From Nematostella vectensis (lineage: Eukaryota; Cnidaria; Anthozoa; Actiniaria; Edwardsiidae), in the NCBI RefSeq assembly GCF_932526225.1, contig NC_064035.1, forward strand, positions 15,052,469 through 15,116,468: a stretch of DNA of 64,000 nt, written 5' to 3'. Positions 1 to 10,925 of this stretch are shown in pieces; the first letter of the stretch is position 1; each line of letters starts with the position of its first letter. The position numbers and the translations under genes were made by a program. The notes beneath the pieces are model-generated. The model was not told the DNA's origin, did not search any database, and saw nothing but the letters and a program-made list of their open reading frames with translations.

Positions 1-1735
1 AATTGTTTTGGATTGATCGTAGGGATCTCCTTTTGTACTTGACATCCGGGCGGAATCCTATTGTTTTTGGCGTTGTTTCTCGCCCTCTTTTCGCATGTTA
101 TTCTTGGGTTATCGAGAAGTGTGTCAGTGCACTCAAGCTCAATCTCCGAGATCAGGGCCACCGGAATAAGCACAGCTTGTCACCCCCGAACGCCTTGATG
201 GCCACACACAATGCTTCTTCACATGAATCACATATTAATAGGACCACTACAACCCATTTCAATAAAGATAAAACCATTTTGCCTTTACGACCGTCCCAAA
301 GTGACGATTTAAGAGGAGGGAATAGTAATACGAAGTAATACGGAGAGTAAAAATGCACACCTTCCCCTGGTAATAATGGTTTTGAGATCAATAGATCTGT
401 TATGTTTGGGTCCTAAATGTCTTACAATCGATCCAATTGAATAAGATCCTTTACCAGTGCAAGACCGTAGTCGGCACAGGGACAGGGAATAGGGCCGAAA
501 TTTTAAAAAAGGCCCAATGAAAGAAAATGGCGCCTGCCCCTAAAAGGGGCAAAAGGCTCGCTCCTTTCCACTTTCTCACTCAGAAAAAGGTTTTTGGTAA
601 TGATCAAGCAAGACGGCATTTTTGTTTAGCTTAGGGATCCATGTGCTAGCCCAATTTTGGTAACGTGCGAACAGAATCTTATTGAGTATTTATTAGGGAT
701 TAGTTGACACCCTTTTAGCAAATTTACCGACTTAAATTATAGTTCTCAACAACACATTCTATTTTTGCTAGTTTATTCTATAAATGGGTTCCTTGCAATG
801 TTAACAGCATGGACTGGGTGTATGGGCGGCGATACAAAAATAGAATTGAATTGTTTTGGATTGATCGGAAGGATTTCCTTTTGTACTTGACATCCGGGCG
901 GAATCCTATTGTTTTTGGCGTTGTTTCTTGCCCTGTTTTCGCATGCTATTCTTGGGTTATCTAGAAGTGTGCCAGTGCACTCAAGCCAAATCTCCGAGAT
1001 CAGGGCCACCGGAATAAGCACAGCTTGTCACCCTCGAAAGCCACATGGTCACAGGCCTGTAGCCAGAATCAAAATTTTACCTAGGCAAAGCTAGCCACTG
1101 GATGATAAATCCAACAAAAGCAGGTGTTTTATCTCATACTATTGTGAAACACTAAACGTCAAAACTTTACCGAGGCGAGTGCCTCACTCGAGGCCCTGGT
1201 CACACACAATGCTCCTTTCCGTGCATTCTACATGTAAATAGAACCTCATTACAACCCAATTCTCAAAAGAGATGATGACAATAGACAAGCATTTGGCTTC
1301 TACGAACGTTCTCGAAGTGGTAACTAGTGAAGGCTGGTTCTCACTAGAACGTAAGCGCAAACGAAAGCGCAACACAAGTTAGAATCGGTCAAACAAAGCG
1401 CAAGCGCGAGTAAATCAAACAGTTGCGTTCTCTTGCACTTGCGTTCCAGTTAGAATCGGAAAATTACGTGCTCTGCGCTTGCGCTTACGTCCAAATGAGA
1501 ACCAACCTTGAGAGGGATTGGGAGTAACGAGGAGAGTTAAACTTTACGCTCCCCCCCCCCCCCCCCCCCATCGCAATAAAAATGCCGCCGGATACATCCT
1601 AAATGAGAAGCACTATAAAACCCTTTAAGTGTTTTGACAGTGCAAGACCCTAGATAGCTCCCCCCAAACTCAGGAAAGGATTTTTAGCAAAGACCACGCA
1701 AGGGCGAATTTTCTGCTTAGCTTAGGAATACTTTA
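1..1735. repeat. Diverged direct repeat pair, about 650-880 bp units
   Basis: Positions 1-200 and 847-1044 are about 90% alike by eye. Recognisable blocks recur in the same order downstream: an ACACACAATGCT block at 203 and 1203, a GTGCAAGACC block at 459 and 1641, and a TTTAGCTTAGG-like block at 625 and 1717. The two units are therefore copies of one dispersed repeat, the second interrupted by extra sequence and a poly-C tract near 1550. Short open frames inside it match each other only because the DNA is repeated. I see no protein signature. The family is not identified. Confidence 0.7.
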
Positions 1736-3480
1736 TTTTCCATTTGCGATTGTCAACAATAATTTTGTGCATTTTTGTAATATCTAAGATTTTTGGTTAT
1801 TTCAATTGTTAGGGAGTCTAGTTTGATAAAATTTTAATTTTATAAATGTATACTTTTTGACTGGACTCCCGGTCCTTTTTCAAAAGGATATGTGGGAGGC
1901 AGAAAGATGTTACGTAGCCTGTTTGATTTTCCAAACGGGAAACCTTATTTTGATCATATTTTTGTTGTTGGTGTTATGATCCTGAACTCAAAACGACTTC
2001 AACCCTTCTTACCGATAATAGCATCTTAGCTTAGCAGTGTAAAGCTTAGGTTCAAAGTTCGCGTGTACTTCAAACGTGTTCCAACTTGAATCTTTCTTTT
2101 TAGGAACTTCCTGCTGCTTATGTCATTCATTCACGGTTCAAGATTATATTTAGTATGTTTGGTGTCATAAGAGAGATCGATTTCCCGCCGCTTGGAGCTT
2201 GCTTGGTGGGATAGCTTTATCTAATCCAATGCAAAGGCTCGAGGAACCAGCGCTTACTTTGTCTCTTCCATAGTCCTGATGATTTTAGGGTATGAATCAC
2301 CATCTTGATTTTTTTTAGACGCCCGAGAATTGAAGGGTGGTGAAAGTGAGGGAGCAGGGGGAAGTAACCTTTACTCCTCCCATTACAAAAAAAAGACAGC
2401 TCACAGTTTGTAGTTTGTAATTACACGGAAAAATGATAATTTTAAATGCTCTGTCTGCCCATTGTCTTCCTTAAAATTGTCCTGAAGATAGATAGCATTT
2501 TAGTGGGAGCGGGATAGGGACCCATACAACCTACACCATGTGGATGTGTTGGAGGGGGGCGGGCACAAACACACACAATTATACATATAATCAGTGCTCC
2601 GATATGGTTTAACATACGTCAAATTCTACTCTCACCTATCAATTTCAGCATATTTTCTTAAATTTAATTTTATATTGCTCTATTTATTTTGATCTAAAAA
2701 TGGGACAAGTCCCTGGCTTTCTGGGATTCCTGTGGTTCGCCGTTGAGGCATAAGGGGCTGGAGAGAGCAAACAGGGCTTCGGGTGACGTCACATAATTCA
2801 CAGAAATCCTGAAAATATCTTCGAGTTTAGCCTATGTGTAGCCGCAGACTCGCTAATAATCCTCTCGCTACGAGTTCGAGTTTGGAAATCGTCAAATATG
2901 TACCATAGATGTTGATGTTTTGATGTTTTATTATTGGTACCATATAACTTTTGTTAAATAGGTTGTTTCAACCAATAAATTTCTATATTACGTATTTCCT
3001 TTCATTATACACATACACAGAAAAAAGTGCTTTGCAACAGCCTTTTGCACCTTTTAGGCGGATTTAAGAGTAGATGAAAAAGCTGTTCTTTGTTGTGGGG
3101 TCCAATATTGTCTTTTTCCAGAACATAAAGCATCTAGCCACGACACAATGCCAGGTTCGTTGCAAAACATCATAGCCGTAGCAGGCCTCGAATTAAATGG
3201 GGGGGGGGGGACGATACAGGAAACATTATTAGCGAGTAAACAGGTTCACCGGCTACACGCAGGCTATTCCAGTTCGGAAATCGTCTGTGTACCAAAGCCC
3301 GCCTTAGAGGCCTCGAATTAAAAAAAAACGGCGTTGACGTCCTTGACAGGAAATCTCGAACGGCATTTGCCCTATTTTAGCGGAGCCAGCGCGGCCGCAG
3401 GCCGCGCGTGGAGCTCCATAGGTATAGAAATATGGTAAGGTGTGCGACTTGGTTTTTTGGTCATCGCGCGGTTACCCTGT
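1736..3480. other. Non-coding stretch with G-tract repeat fragment
   Basis: No gene is supported here. Around 3170-3360 there is a fragment of the dispersed family that recurs near 12.8, 35.1 and 54.3 kb. It shows a CCGTAGCAGGCCTC block, a run of G, then a block resembling ACGATACAGGAAACATTA. A second fragment (GGCGTTGACGTCC, about 3330) matches 10.87 kb in inverted orientation. Confidence 0.5.
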
Positions 3481-3583
3481 GGTGTCACAAATCAATGTGA
3501 ACTTTAGAAGCACACTAGCATACACACATTGGCACCAGTCGGGCCAAGACGGGACGCTAGCACAGTCTATTACCCGTGCAGTT

Positions 3584-3640
3584 CGGCAACCATGGACAGC
3601 TGTTTCGTCCTTATTAGGACTCGTCAGCATGGCATAGCCG
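3584..3640 (-). ncRNA. Type I hammerhead ribozyme, copy 1
   Basis: Read on the minus strand this is identical to the two plus-strand copies. Stem I is CGGC/GCCG plus CCATG/CATGG separated by an internal loop. The catalytic box is CTGACGA. Stem II is GTCC/GGAC closed by a six-base loop, followed by GAA and a very short stem III in the palindrome ACAGCTGT. The predicted cleavage is after the C complementary to position 3595. All core bases are present. A stem III this short is poorly stable in a monomer and is typical of copies that cleave as dimers. Confidence 0.88.
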
Positions 3641-4058
3641 GTTTGCATCAGTTAAACTTCATCGGCAAAAAAAATGCAGGGCGACTTCGACTCGAACGAA
3701 GTGCTTTAAACCACAGCTTAGATCCATGTGGGATCTAGAGCTGCGACCGGGCTAGCGTGATGCCAATTGTGCGGATCACGCATGCGACCTTTGCTAGTCT
3801 AAAACTCCGTCGGATAGCCAAACTATCCTTGCGAGTATGTATACATACTCGTATAGTGTGCTTCTAAAGTTCACATTTATGTATACATACTCGCAAGGAT
3901 AGTTTGGCTATCCGACGGAGTTTTAGACTAGCAAAGGTCGCATGCGTGATCCGCACAATTGGCATCACGCTAGCCCGGTCGCAGCTCTAGATCCCCATGG
4001 ATCTAAGCTGTGGTTTAAAGCAGTTTTGTTTTGCCGATGAAGTTTAACTGATGCAAAC

Positions 4059-4115
4059 CGGCTATGCCATGCTGACGAGTCCTAATAAGGACGAAACAGC
4101 TGTCCATGGTTGCCG
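4059..4115 (+). ncRNA. Type I hammerhead ribozyme, copy 2
   Basis: Stem I outer helix is 4059-4062 with 4112-4115, and the inner helix is 4067-4071 with 4105-4109. The CTGACGA core is at 4072-4078, stem II is 4079-4082 with 4089-4092, and GAA is at 4093-4095. The short stem III palindrome is 4096-4103, and the cleavage-site C is 4104 (a GUC triplet). The internal loop of stem I (TATG against TT) and the TAATAA loop of stem II are placed as in natural, loop-interacting hammerheads. Confidence 0.9.
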
Positions 4116-4412
4116 AACTGCACGGGTAATAGACTGTGCTAGCGTCCCGTCTTGGCCCGAATGGTGCCAATGTGTGTATGCTAGTGTGCTTCTAAAGTTC
4201 ACATTTATGTATACATACTCGCAAGGATAGTTTGGCTATCCGACGGAGTTTTAGACTAGCAAAGGTCGCATGCGTGATCCGCACAATTGGCATCACGCTA
4301 GCCCGGTCTCAGCTCTAGATCCCACATGGATCTGAGCTGTGGTTTAAAACACTTCGTTCGAGTCGAAGTCGCCCTGCAGTTTTTTTGCCGATGAAGTTTA
4401 ACTGAGGCAAAC

Positions 4413-4469
4413 CGGCTATGCCATGCTGACGAGTCCTAATAAGGACGAAACAGCTGTCCATGGTTGCCG
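4413..4469 (+). ncRNA. Type I hammerhead ribozyme, copy 3
   Basis: Same sequence and fold as copy 2, exactly 354 nt downstream, with the core at 4426-4432 and the cleavage-site C at 4458. Cleavage at 4104 and 4458 would release a 354-nt monomer with 5'-OH and 2',3'-cyclic phosphate ends. That length is in the range reported for circularised retrozyme RNAs. Confidence 0.9.
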
Positions 4470-4562
4470 AACTGCACGGGTAATAGACTGTGCTAGCGTC
4501 CCGTCTTGGCCCGACTGGTGCCAATGTGTGTATGCTAGTGTGCTTCTAAAGGTCACAAATCA

Positions 4563-5173
4563 GCCAGTAATCCAGCCGCGCAACTCTCAGGCCCCTCTCG
4601 GTCTTACTCTTTTATGTGTTTTTAGTTCAAAGTTCGTATGTTCACAGAAAAAAAAGGAAGTATTTAATGAGAAAATATGTGGATTCAAATGGACTGAAGT
4701 CTTTTAGGAACCGCTTTGTCTGAAGTACGAGTCGATAGTAAAATCTACCCGAGTGTTCGTGAATCCCGCCCGTCGTAACAGCTAAAAAGAGGACTATAGA
4801 GGCTCTACACTACCATTGTATATTCATTTCACGTCTATATTTATGTAAGGAGATCCTGAGAAGAAAGGGCCCTGATGTCTGTTTTCAGCTATAAAAATCA
4901 TTTACTTGTGTCGACAAGTTCCTTGCTAGCAGAAATTCGACAACTTCACAGTTTACAACAAAAGCGAACACAACCACAACAGAAAGCGAAAAAAAAAACT
5001 GCCAAGGTGAGTTTTAGACGTCGATTTGTATTGAGAATATGAAAGTTATTTTTCTCTTATTGTTGTGCTTTTATTATGTTTAGATTAATCTAGTGTCAAA
5101 ATATCCTAATTGAGCCATTTTACGGGGTTTAATTGAATAACTCATTCAGGTAGTGGGACCCCTGTGGTTTGGC
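4563..5173 (+). other. Non-coding; possible 5' leader of the downstream gene relic
   Basis: There is no open frame of note. The sequence near 4996-5014 reads CTGCCAAG/GTGAGTTTTAG, a good splice donor after an A-rich leader. It may be the end of a 5' untranslated exon belonging to the relic that starts about 160 bp further on. This is inference. Confidence 0.3.
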
Positions 5174-8140
5174 ATGGAACGCCTGACTGATATTCTTAAA
5201 GGTATAAACAGTGTCGTTAGAGCTGCAAAATCAAAAAGAATATTGAATGGATTTTTCACATGATTCGAATTGGAATATCTGTGTTTTGTGCCAAAAAGAA
5301 AGTCCAAAGGAAAAGCTTGTTACGCCGTGTAATTTTACAGGCCGAAAAGATCATTCAGGCGCAGGATATAGACGATTGGCAGAAAATCTTCCGAAGTTTG
5401 CCGAGTTGGAGAAGTGCCGTCACCACGAGCAAGTACCATCCGTGCAGAAGGCCTTCAAGAAGGATGTGAAGAATCTTGTAGATGTCTTAGAGGAACTGAG
5501 AAATCCATTTTGTGAGGACAGTGGTGACCTACTCGTATTAGACACTAAAGAAATAATGCCGGTGTGTGACTGAAGCTATTTCGCGCAGAATGTGCGGCCA
5601 TTTACTGTGTCACGTGACGCGGCTCAGCGCGCCTTATTCGAGTCTGATGCTTGATTGAACAGGCGAAATACAAAGAAAACCGGCAAAAAGCGCAAAACGT
5701 CGTATATAAAACTAAATTTCTACTGTATAAGGGTCGTAATAACGTAACACTAAACCCCGCAAATATTAGATGAAGGATTAATGAACGATTTGCGCCCGTT
5801 AGTAGCCGGTTTCAAGAAATCGTTCTGTGGGGGAAAAGGACCAAGAAAAGGCCCATTTTTTACCAGAAATCGTATGGGAATTTTTTAAATGTCTGTTTAA
5901 GAGTTTCTTTTAAAGACAGACGTAAAATAAAATTCTTACTAACACCCGCAAATGATAGAACCATTGTTGAACTATATTTCTGCCAAGTTACAGGCTTTTT
6001 GAGCGAATACCTCCTTGGGACATTTTTAGTTTTGTATTTGGTGCTTTTTGCGATGACAAAAACTAGAATATAAATTAGAGTTCGTATTTCCCGCGGTATC
6101 GTTAATCTCCGTTAAAACACAAAAGAACCCAAATAATAGGCTCCGAAAAATACCATTAACGCACACAAAGTGACTAATCAGCTGAAACGCACAAGCTTAC
6201 ATCTCAGCTTTGGTGCCTATTGATAACATATTTTTTTAGTGCGACACCATTTCTTGTGTGTAAAAAGATATGTATATATATATATGTAAAAAAAACATCA
6301 ATATGGTTGTTTTAGATTGCAACAACGCTTGTCCATATTAATTTCAAAAGTAAATAACATAGTTATTTCGCTTTGTTTTCAATTTCTATACTAATTTTCC
6401 CATATTTCAATGCATATTGTAACTGTTCGGTCAAGTCCCTGAGCTGTGTTGATTGACAGCTAACTGGGCGCGAAATAGCCAATCAGCAACCGTCAATCTT
6501 AATTGAGCGGCGGGCTCACTAGAGCATGGTAGTTATGTTTACATCGCATCTCATTATTTCCTCGCGGCGAGAATGTCCGGAGAACAATAGGCATTCTGCG
6601 CGATCTGGGGCCAAGGGACAATTATGTAGAGGAGCGACTCAACAAACAGTCTAAGCCTATTACGGATACTATGTCAAGATGTAGCCTGGCTCTGTTTGGT
6701 ACACCGGAGAAACGGAAAACAAGTAAGACGAATAGTCGAGTTGCAGATCTCAGAAATGACTGCCGCTTGTTGCATGTCAAACCAGAGAGGGGAATCTAGA
6801 ATAATTTTTCCGGCACTAGAATAGTTCTAGCCCACCTGCCCTTTCCTGTAATACAAAGTTGCGTACAGGTCAGAAATCAGAACTTATCGATTGTGTTGCA
6901 GTGAACACGACACAGGAACGCCATTCTGTAGATGTAGCTGTTCTAGATGGCGCAGCTATAGTCAACATGCTTCCGCCTCGTAAGTGCAAAACTTTCAAAG
7001 AGTATTCTGAAGCTGTTTTTCTTCCATATGTCCTCAACTACAGTGCACTCAATGTCAAGAGAATTGATTTGGTGAGGGATCGATACTTTGAGAACAAGCA
7101 GGGGACGCGAGAGGCCAGAGGCACAGGCGCCCGGAGGCGCGTTTGCAATACAGCAGCAATACCTGCAACCTGGAAGTCGTTTTTGCGACTTGATGAGAAC
7201 AAGAAGGTGCTCTTCAAGTTTCTAGATGCAAGCGTCAAGTCTATCAGTGTACAGTGTGATGCGCAAGTAATCAGCACGGATGATATCGATGTAGTCAGCC
7301 ACGCCACAGTCGACAAGGAGGGCCTAGCACCGTCCAACCACAAGGAGGCCGATACTCGCATTTTACTGCATGTGAAACATGCATCTGCAAGAGGCATGAA
7401 GAAGGTTCTTATACGAACTGTAGACACTGATGTAGTTATTCTAGCGGTTGCATTTGCAAGGAAGTTACCGGTGGAGGAGCTGTGGGTTGCCTTTGGTGTT
7501 GGTAAACACCTACGCTATTTGCAAATACACAGCATGGTCGACAATCTGACGACATCACAATGCGAAGGCCTGCCGTTTTTCCACGCTCTCACTGGATGTG
7601 ACACTGTATCATTTTTCTCTAGAAAAGGGAAAAAATCCGCCTTTCAAGAGTGGAAGTTATCCTGAGGCTACAGAAGTGTTTTCTTCCCTGTCAACACCAC
7701 AAGCAGAGATTACTTAGGAACAACTGAAGGTGCTCGAGCGTTTCGTGATAATCATGTATAGCCGCACAAGCCCCCATCAGGATGTCAACCAGGCACACCA
7801 GTCTATGTTTTCTCAAGGCACTAAGGGCATCGAAAGTATCCCACCAACCCAATCGGCCCTGGAACAACATGTTAAGAGGGCAGCGTATCAAGCCGGCCAT
7901 GCCTGGGGACGCACGCTAAAACCTATTCAGGAACTCCCAAGAGCGGGAGAGTGGGGATGGGAACTCTCGTCAGATGGGTGGACTCCGACCTGGTCAGCAC
8001 TGCCAGAGACGTCAAAAGCATGCACTGAGCTCATACGATGTGGATGGAAGCGTGCATGCCTGGGACTGTGAAAGTGCACAAAGGCAAACCTGCCTTGCAC
8101 CGAGCTTTGCGCTTTCAAAGGCAGCTGTTTCAAAGAATAG
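5174..8140 (+). pseudogene. Broken copy of a multicopy 'EADTR...TVDTDVV' protein family
   Basis: The recognisable parts in order are as follows. A short open frame starts at 5174 (MERLTDILKG...). The N-terminal segment is 5247-5573 (NWNICVLCQKES; LVDVLEELRNPFCEDSGDLL). About 1 kb of unrelated DNA follows. A fragment at about 6590-6800 reads NYVEERLNKQSKPITD then RVADLRND. The core, 6859-7665, has VLDGAAIVNML, HKEADTRILLHVKHA, RTVDTDVVILA, LWVAFGVGKHLRYL and FFHALTGCDTVSFF. The C-terminal segment, 7674-8140, has ALEQHVKRAAYQAGHAWG and a Cys-rich tail. Defects are a frameshift near 7655, a TAG in frame near 7715, a TGA at 8069-8071, and the insertion. The EADxR and DTDVV spacing recalls PIN/FEN-like nuclease folds. 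The family is common in cnidarian and mollusc genomes, by my recollection. I know of no established function. Confidence 0.7.
5575..6479. mobile_element. Probable insertion inside the relic, 12-bp inverted ends
   Basis: The reading frame of the relic stops at 5573 and resumes near 6590. The intervening DNA starts with GCTATTTCGCGC (5575-5586), and the exact reverse complement lies at 6468-6479. No convincing target duplication is visible, and about 100 bp after 6479 is also unrelated to the gene. The boundaries are therefore tentative, and an intron is not excluded. Confidence 0.3.
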
Positions 8141-8467
8141 AATAATTAGGTATAGAAGGTATAACATAGAGAATATCTTGATATTAGTATAAGAAACACG
8201 TTTTGCCCAATTCGCCACAAGAAAACATGACGAAAACCGGGATTTTCAATTTTTTTTAAATTTTCTCGAATTGGGTACCCTGTGGTTTTATGTATAGAAC
8301 ATATAGGAATTTTTAATCGGCAAATAATTTTTGATCACTTATTTCTTATTATACACCCAAAGAGGATCACATGCAAGAAATTTGGTGCTTTTTTTACTAA
8401 TTTGAACAGCTTTACGCTTATCTTCCAGACTAGACTAAAACACTGTACCAGCTTTAGTTGACGTCAA

Positions 8468-9250
8468 ATGCCATATCAAATCATATATCCTTGTTTTGAT
8501 TGGCTTAAATACCATCTACTTGAATTCCGATTGGCTTATAATTTTAACTTGCACTTAAATGGTTTTTATTCTACCGAAAATCGCCATGAAAATGGTAAAT
8601 ACGTAACTACTTACAAGTTCTATAAATTCAGACGTATTCCTCACGGTAAGTAAGAATTTAACGACAGAAATATGTAGTGGTCTAGTTACTGTATCAATGC
8701 CACTTAGCTTGTTGGATTTATACATTTGTTTCTAGAGTTTGCTTTGAGAATTCGTGGTCTAATCAAACATTTTGAGCATAACACATCCTTTGATATTCTT
8801 CGTTCTCTCTATACTTTATTGACTGCGTTGATATTTAATAAAGGCTGATAAATATCATCCTGTCATATATTGCTAAAGAAGACCTTTCTTGTCTTTATAT
8901 TCTGTGTATTTAGTCTTTTCAAAGATACAGCAACATGTTTTCAACATTATCATACTTACATTAACTTTACAATTAGAAAAGAATTTTCTCTTCGAAAATA
9001 AAACAACAAAATGCATCCCCTACTACCTATATTGTTTTTGCTTTTATATTGTTTGCATCTTGTATACTTTCTAATGTGTTTATTTATTTTTATTCAAATA
9101 GTTGTGGAAAATTAGTAAGGATTATAAATGGCATGATGAAAATATTGTTTTGAAAGAAAAAAATAAGTAATTGTTTTCACTTTTATTTAGGTAAAACCAA
9201 CCAAGGACTACCTGAGGGCCATGATTGATGCTAAAGGCTGGAAGACATAA
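8468..9250 (+). CDS. Possible fragment of an unrecognised gene (two candidate exons)
   Basis: Two exon-like pieces stand out in AT-rich DNA. An open frame from 8468 ends with KYVTTYKFYKFRRIPH at 8645, followed directly by the strong donor G/GTAAGTAAG. At 9191-9250, after the acceptor TTTTATTTAG, there is a 19-codon frame VKPTKDYLRAMIDAKGWKT ending in TAA. The first piece ends in phase 1 and the second reads best in phase 0. If both are real, another exon must lie between them, or they belong to different transcripts. I do not recognise the protein. Confidence 0.22.
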
Positions 9251-9264
9251 TAATAGGCAAATGT

Positions 9265-10530
9265 CTTAAGATAATATAGTAGGGGTTTTCTTACTTTTAT
9301 ACAACAGTATAAATGTAATAGTTTTTTTTAGAGCAAGATACTTGCTCTCAATGATAAATCTGTTAAGAAAACATTTATCTATCAACCTATAGATAATGAC
9401 GAATGGGGAAATGTTAGAAGAGTGTTGTTGCATTACTGTTATTTTTTTTATCAAAGATATACTCCCATTTATTCCTTTTTTCTCTCTGCTGACTATTTTT
9501 GCATTTGATATTATTTGCTGTTTCCCTTCTGTACCCTAAATAAATTAAAATATGTTAGGTTTGAAATAAGACATTTTCATTTAACACTATCAGTAATATC
9601 AAGGGTTTTTTTTTTAGAATTTGCTTCCCAAGTAAATTTGTTCTTCTCCATTGCATTTAATTTTGGAGTAGCATTAGCATGTGTGGATCCAGGGTTTCTA
9701 TAAAACAGCAGGCCACCTTGCTAAAGGGTGGGTGCACCAAAATGTAATGCATGACTGTAATATCCTTGGTGATGGAGTATTACCAGTATGTGATAGACAA
9801 AACTTCCATATGGCACCTGAAATGTATAATATATCATTCTATCTTTGGAATACTGTTTCATTCATTATTTGTTTCTTTGCAAGGGCAAAGCTGGTCAGAA
9901 TGTAGCTTTGATACTATACTTCTATAAAGGGAAGGGGTTTTTATTAGATCAAGGTACTTAAATTATATAAAGATGACAACGAACTTGTGCTTTTTCAATA
10001 ATAAATTTGTAAAGAAAAACGGTTTTATATCAATCCTAAAGGTAATAGGGAAAGGGAAAAATACTAGGAAAGTGCTCAGTCAAGTTATCATTGCATTATT
10101 GTTATAAATGTTTTAGAAAAGAGTCACATTTCTCCCTTTCTCTGCTCCCCATTGACTTTTTGTTTATTTGTATATTTATTTCTCTCTGCCCAGAACATAG
10201 ATCAATGAACATGGTTTTGTTTGAAATTAGAAACTGGAATTAAGCACTTTCAGTAATTTAGGGTTTGCCTTCTCCGCATTCATTTTTGAGTAGCCTGTAT
10301 GGGTGGATCCAAAGTTTCTAAAAAAAAGGCAAAAGGGTGGGTGCACCAATATGTAATGCATGTCAGGAGGTATATTTGTGGAGTTTAATTTCAACACATT
10401 CTTCTGAATAATCAGTTGCAGTACATGAAAACTACAGTATGGCATCTAATTCTTTGGAATACTGTTACATCCTTGATATATTCTTTACAAGGTCAAAGCT
10501 TGTTAGAATGCTGTTTTGATAAAAACAAAA
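9265..10530 (+). repeat. Diverged tandem duplication, about 620-bp unit
   Basis: The block 9265-9905 is followed by a second copy, about 9925-10530. Matching landmarks are spaced about 610-620 bp apart: GTGGATCCA at 9683 and 10303, AAGGGTGGGTGCACCAA at 9724 and 10333, and TTTGGAATACTGTT at 9844 and 10453. Divergence is substantial (indels and many substitutions), so the duplication is old. No coding signature. Confidence 0.75.
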
Positions 10531-10689
10531 TATAGATAGTGGATCTTCTATGGAGGAAAATAAGTATTGACCATTTGCTATTGAAAATCATTCTCGTCAA
10601 CTAAGACACCTGAACTTTGACAGCCTTTTTCACACCAAGGTTTAGTATTTGTTACCTTTCATACTGCATATTTAATATTATTAAATGAG

Positions 10690-10925
10690 TGCTTGCAACA
10701 GGCCCATTCCTTGGATTTTTCTTGGGGGGGGGGGGGGGGGTGCGAAATCGAAAAAGTGGACCCAATATTTCCGGGGGGGGAGTTCTCTGATAAAAATCTG
10801 ACCGCGTCTTTGCAGTATCGCACTCCGCCTTTAGGCAGTGCCTAAATCTATATATTAACTTCTACGCGCGCGGTCACGGACGTCAACGCCGTTTTTCAGC
10901 AATTCGGGGGGTGGGGGGCACGAAA
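10690..10925. repeat. G-tract dispersed repeat fragments
   Basis: CCTTGGATTTTTCTT followed by a G run, then AAAAGTGGACCCAATATTT and another G run, matches in inverted or partial form the repeats at 36.75-37.05 and 58.25-58.6 kb. From 10870 there is a fragment shared with 3.2-3.35 kb (GGACGTCAACGCCG, and ATAGAAACATTAAAA after a G-rich tract). Confidence 0.55.

Larger units (their letters stand above)
3495..4551. mobile_element. Hammerhead-ribozyme retroelement (retrozyme or Penelope-type terminal repeat), inverted plus tandem copies
   Basis: A 1,057-bp insertion is flanked by the perfect 11-bp direct repeat GTCACAAATCA at 3484-3494 and 4552-4562, which I read as a target-site duplication. Inside are a near-complete minus-strand unit (3495 to about 3850), a short plus-strand tail (about 3851-3869), and two plus-strand tandem units (3870-4197, 328 bp, with an internal deletion of about 26 bp; 4198-4551, 354 bp). 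Each unit carries one hammerhead ribozyme. The 57-nt ribozymes are identical in all three, while the rest of the units differ at scattered positions. No reverse transcriptase is encoded, so mobility would depend on an element elsewhere. Known relatives are metazoan retrozymes and the ribozyme-bearing terminal repeats of Penelope-like elements. I cannot separate these two from this window alone. Confidence 0.85.

Noticed and set aside
3529-4524. Open frames of 69 codons (MAPVGPRRDASTVYY...) on both strands
   Set aside because: They are the same frame read from inverted copies of the ribozyme element, have no protein signature, and cover the ribozyme stems.
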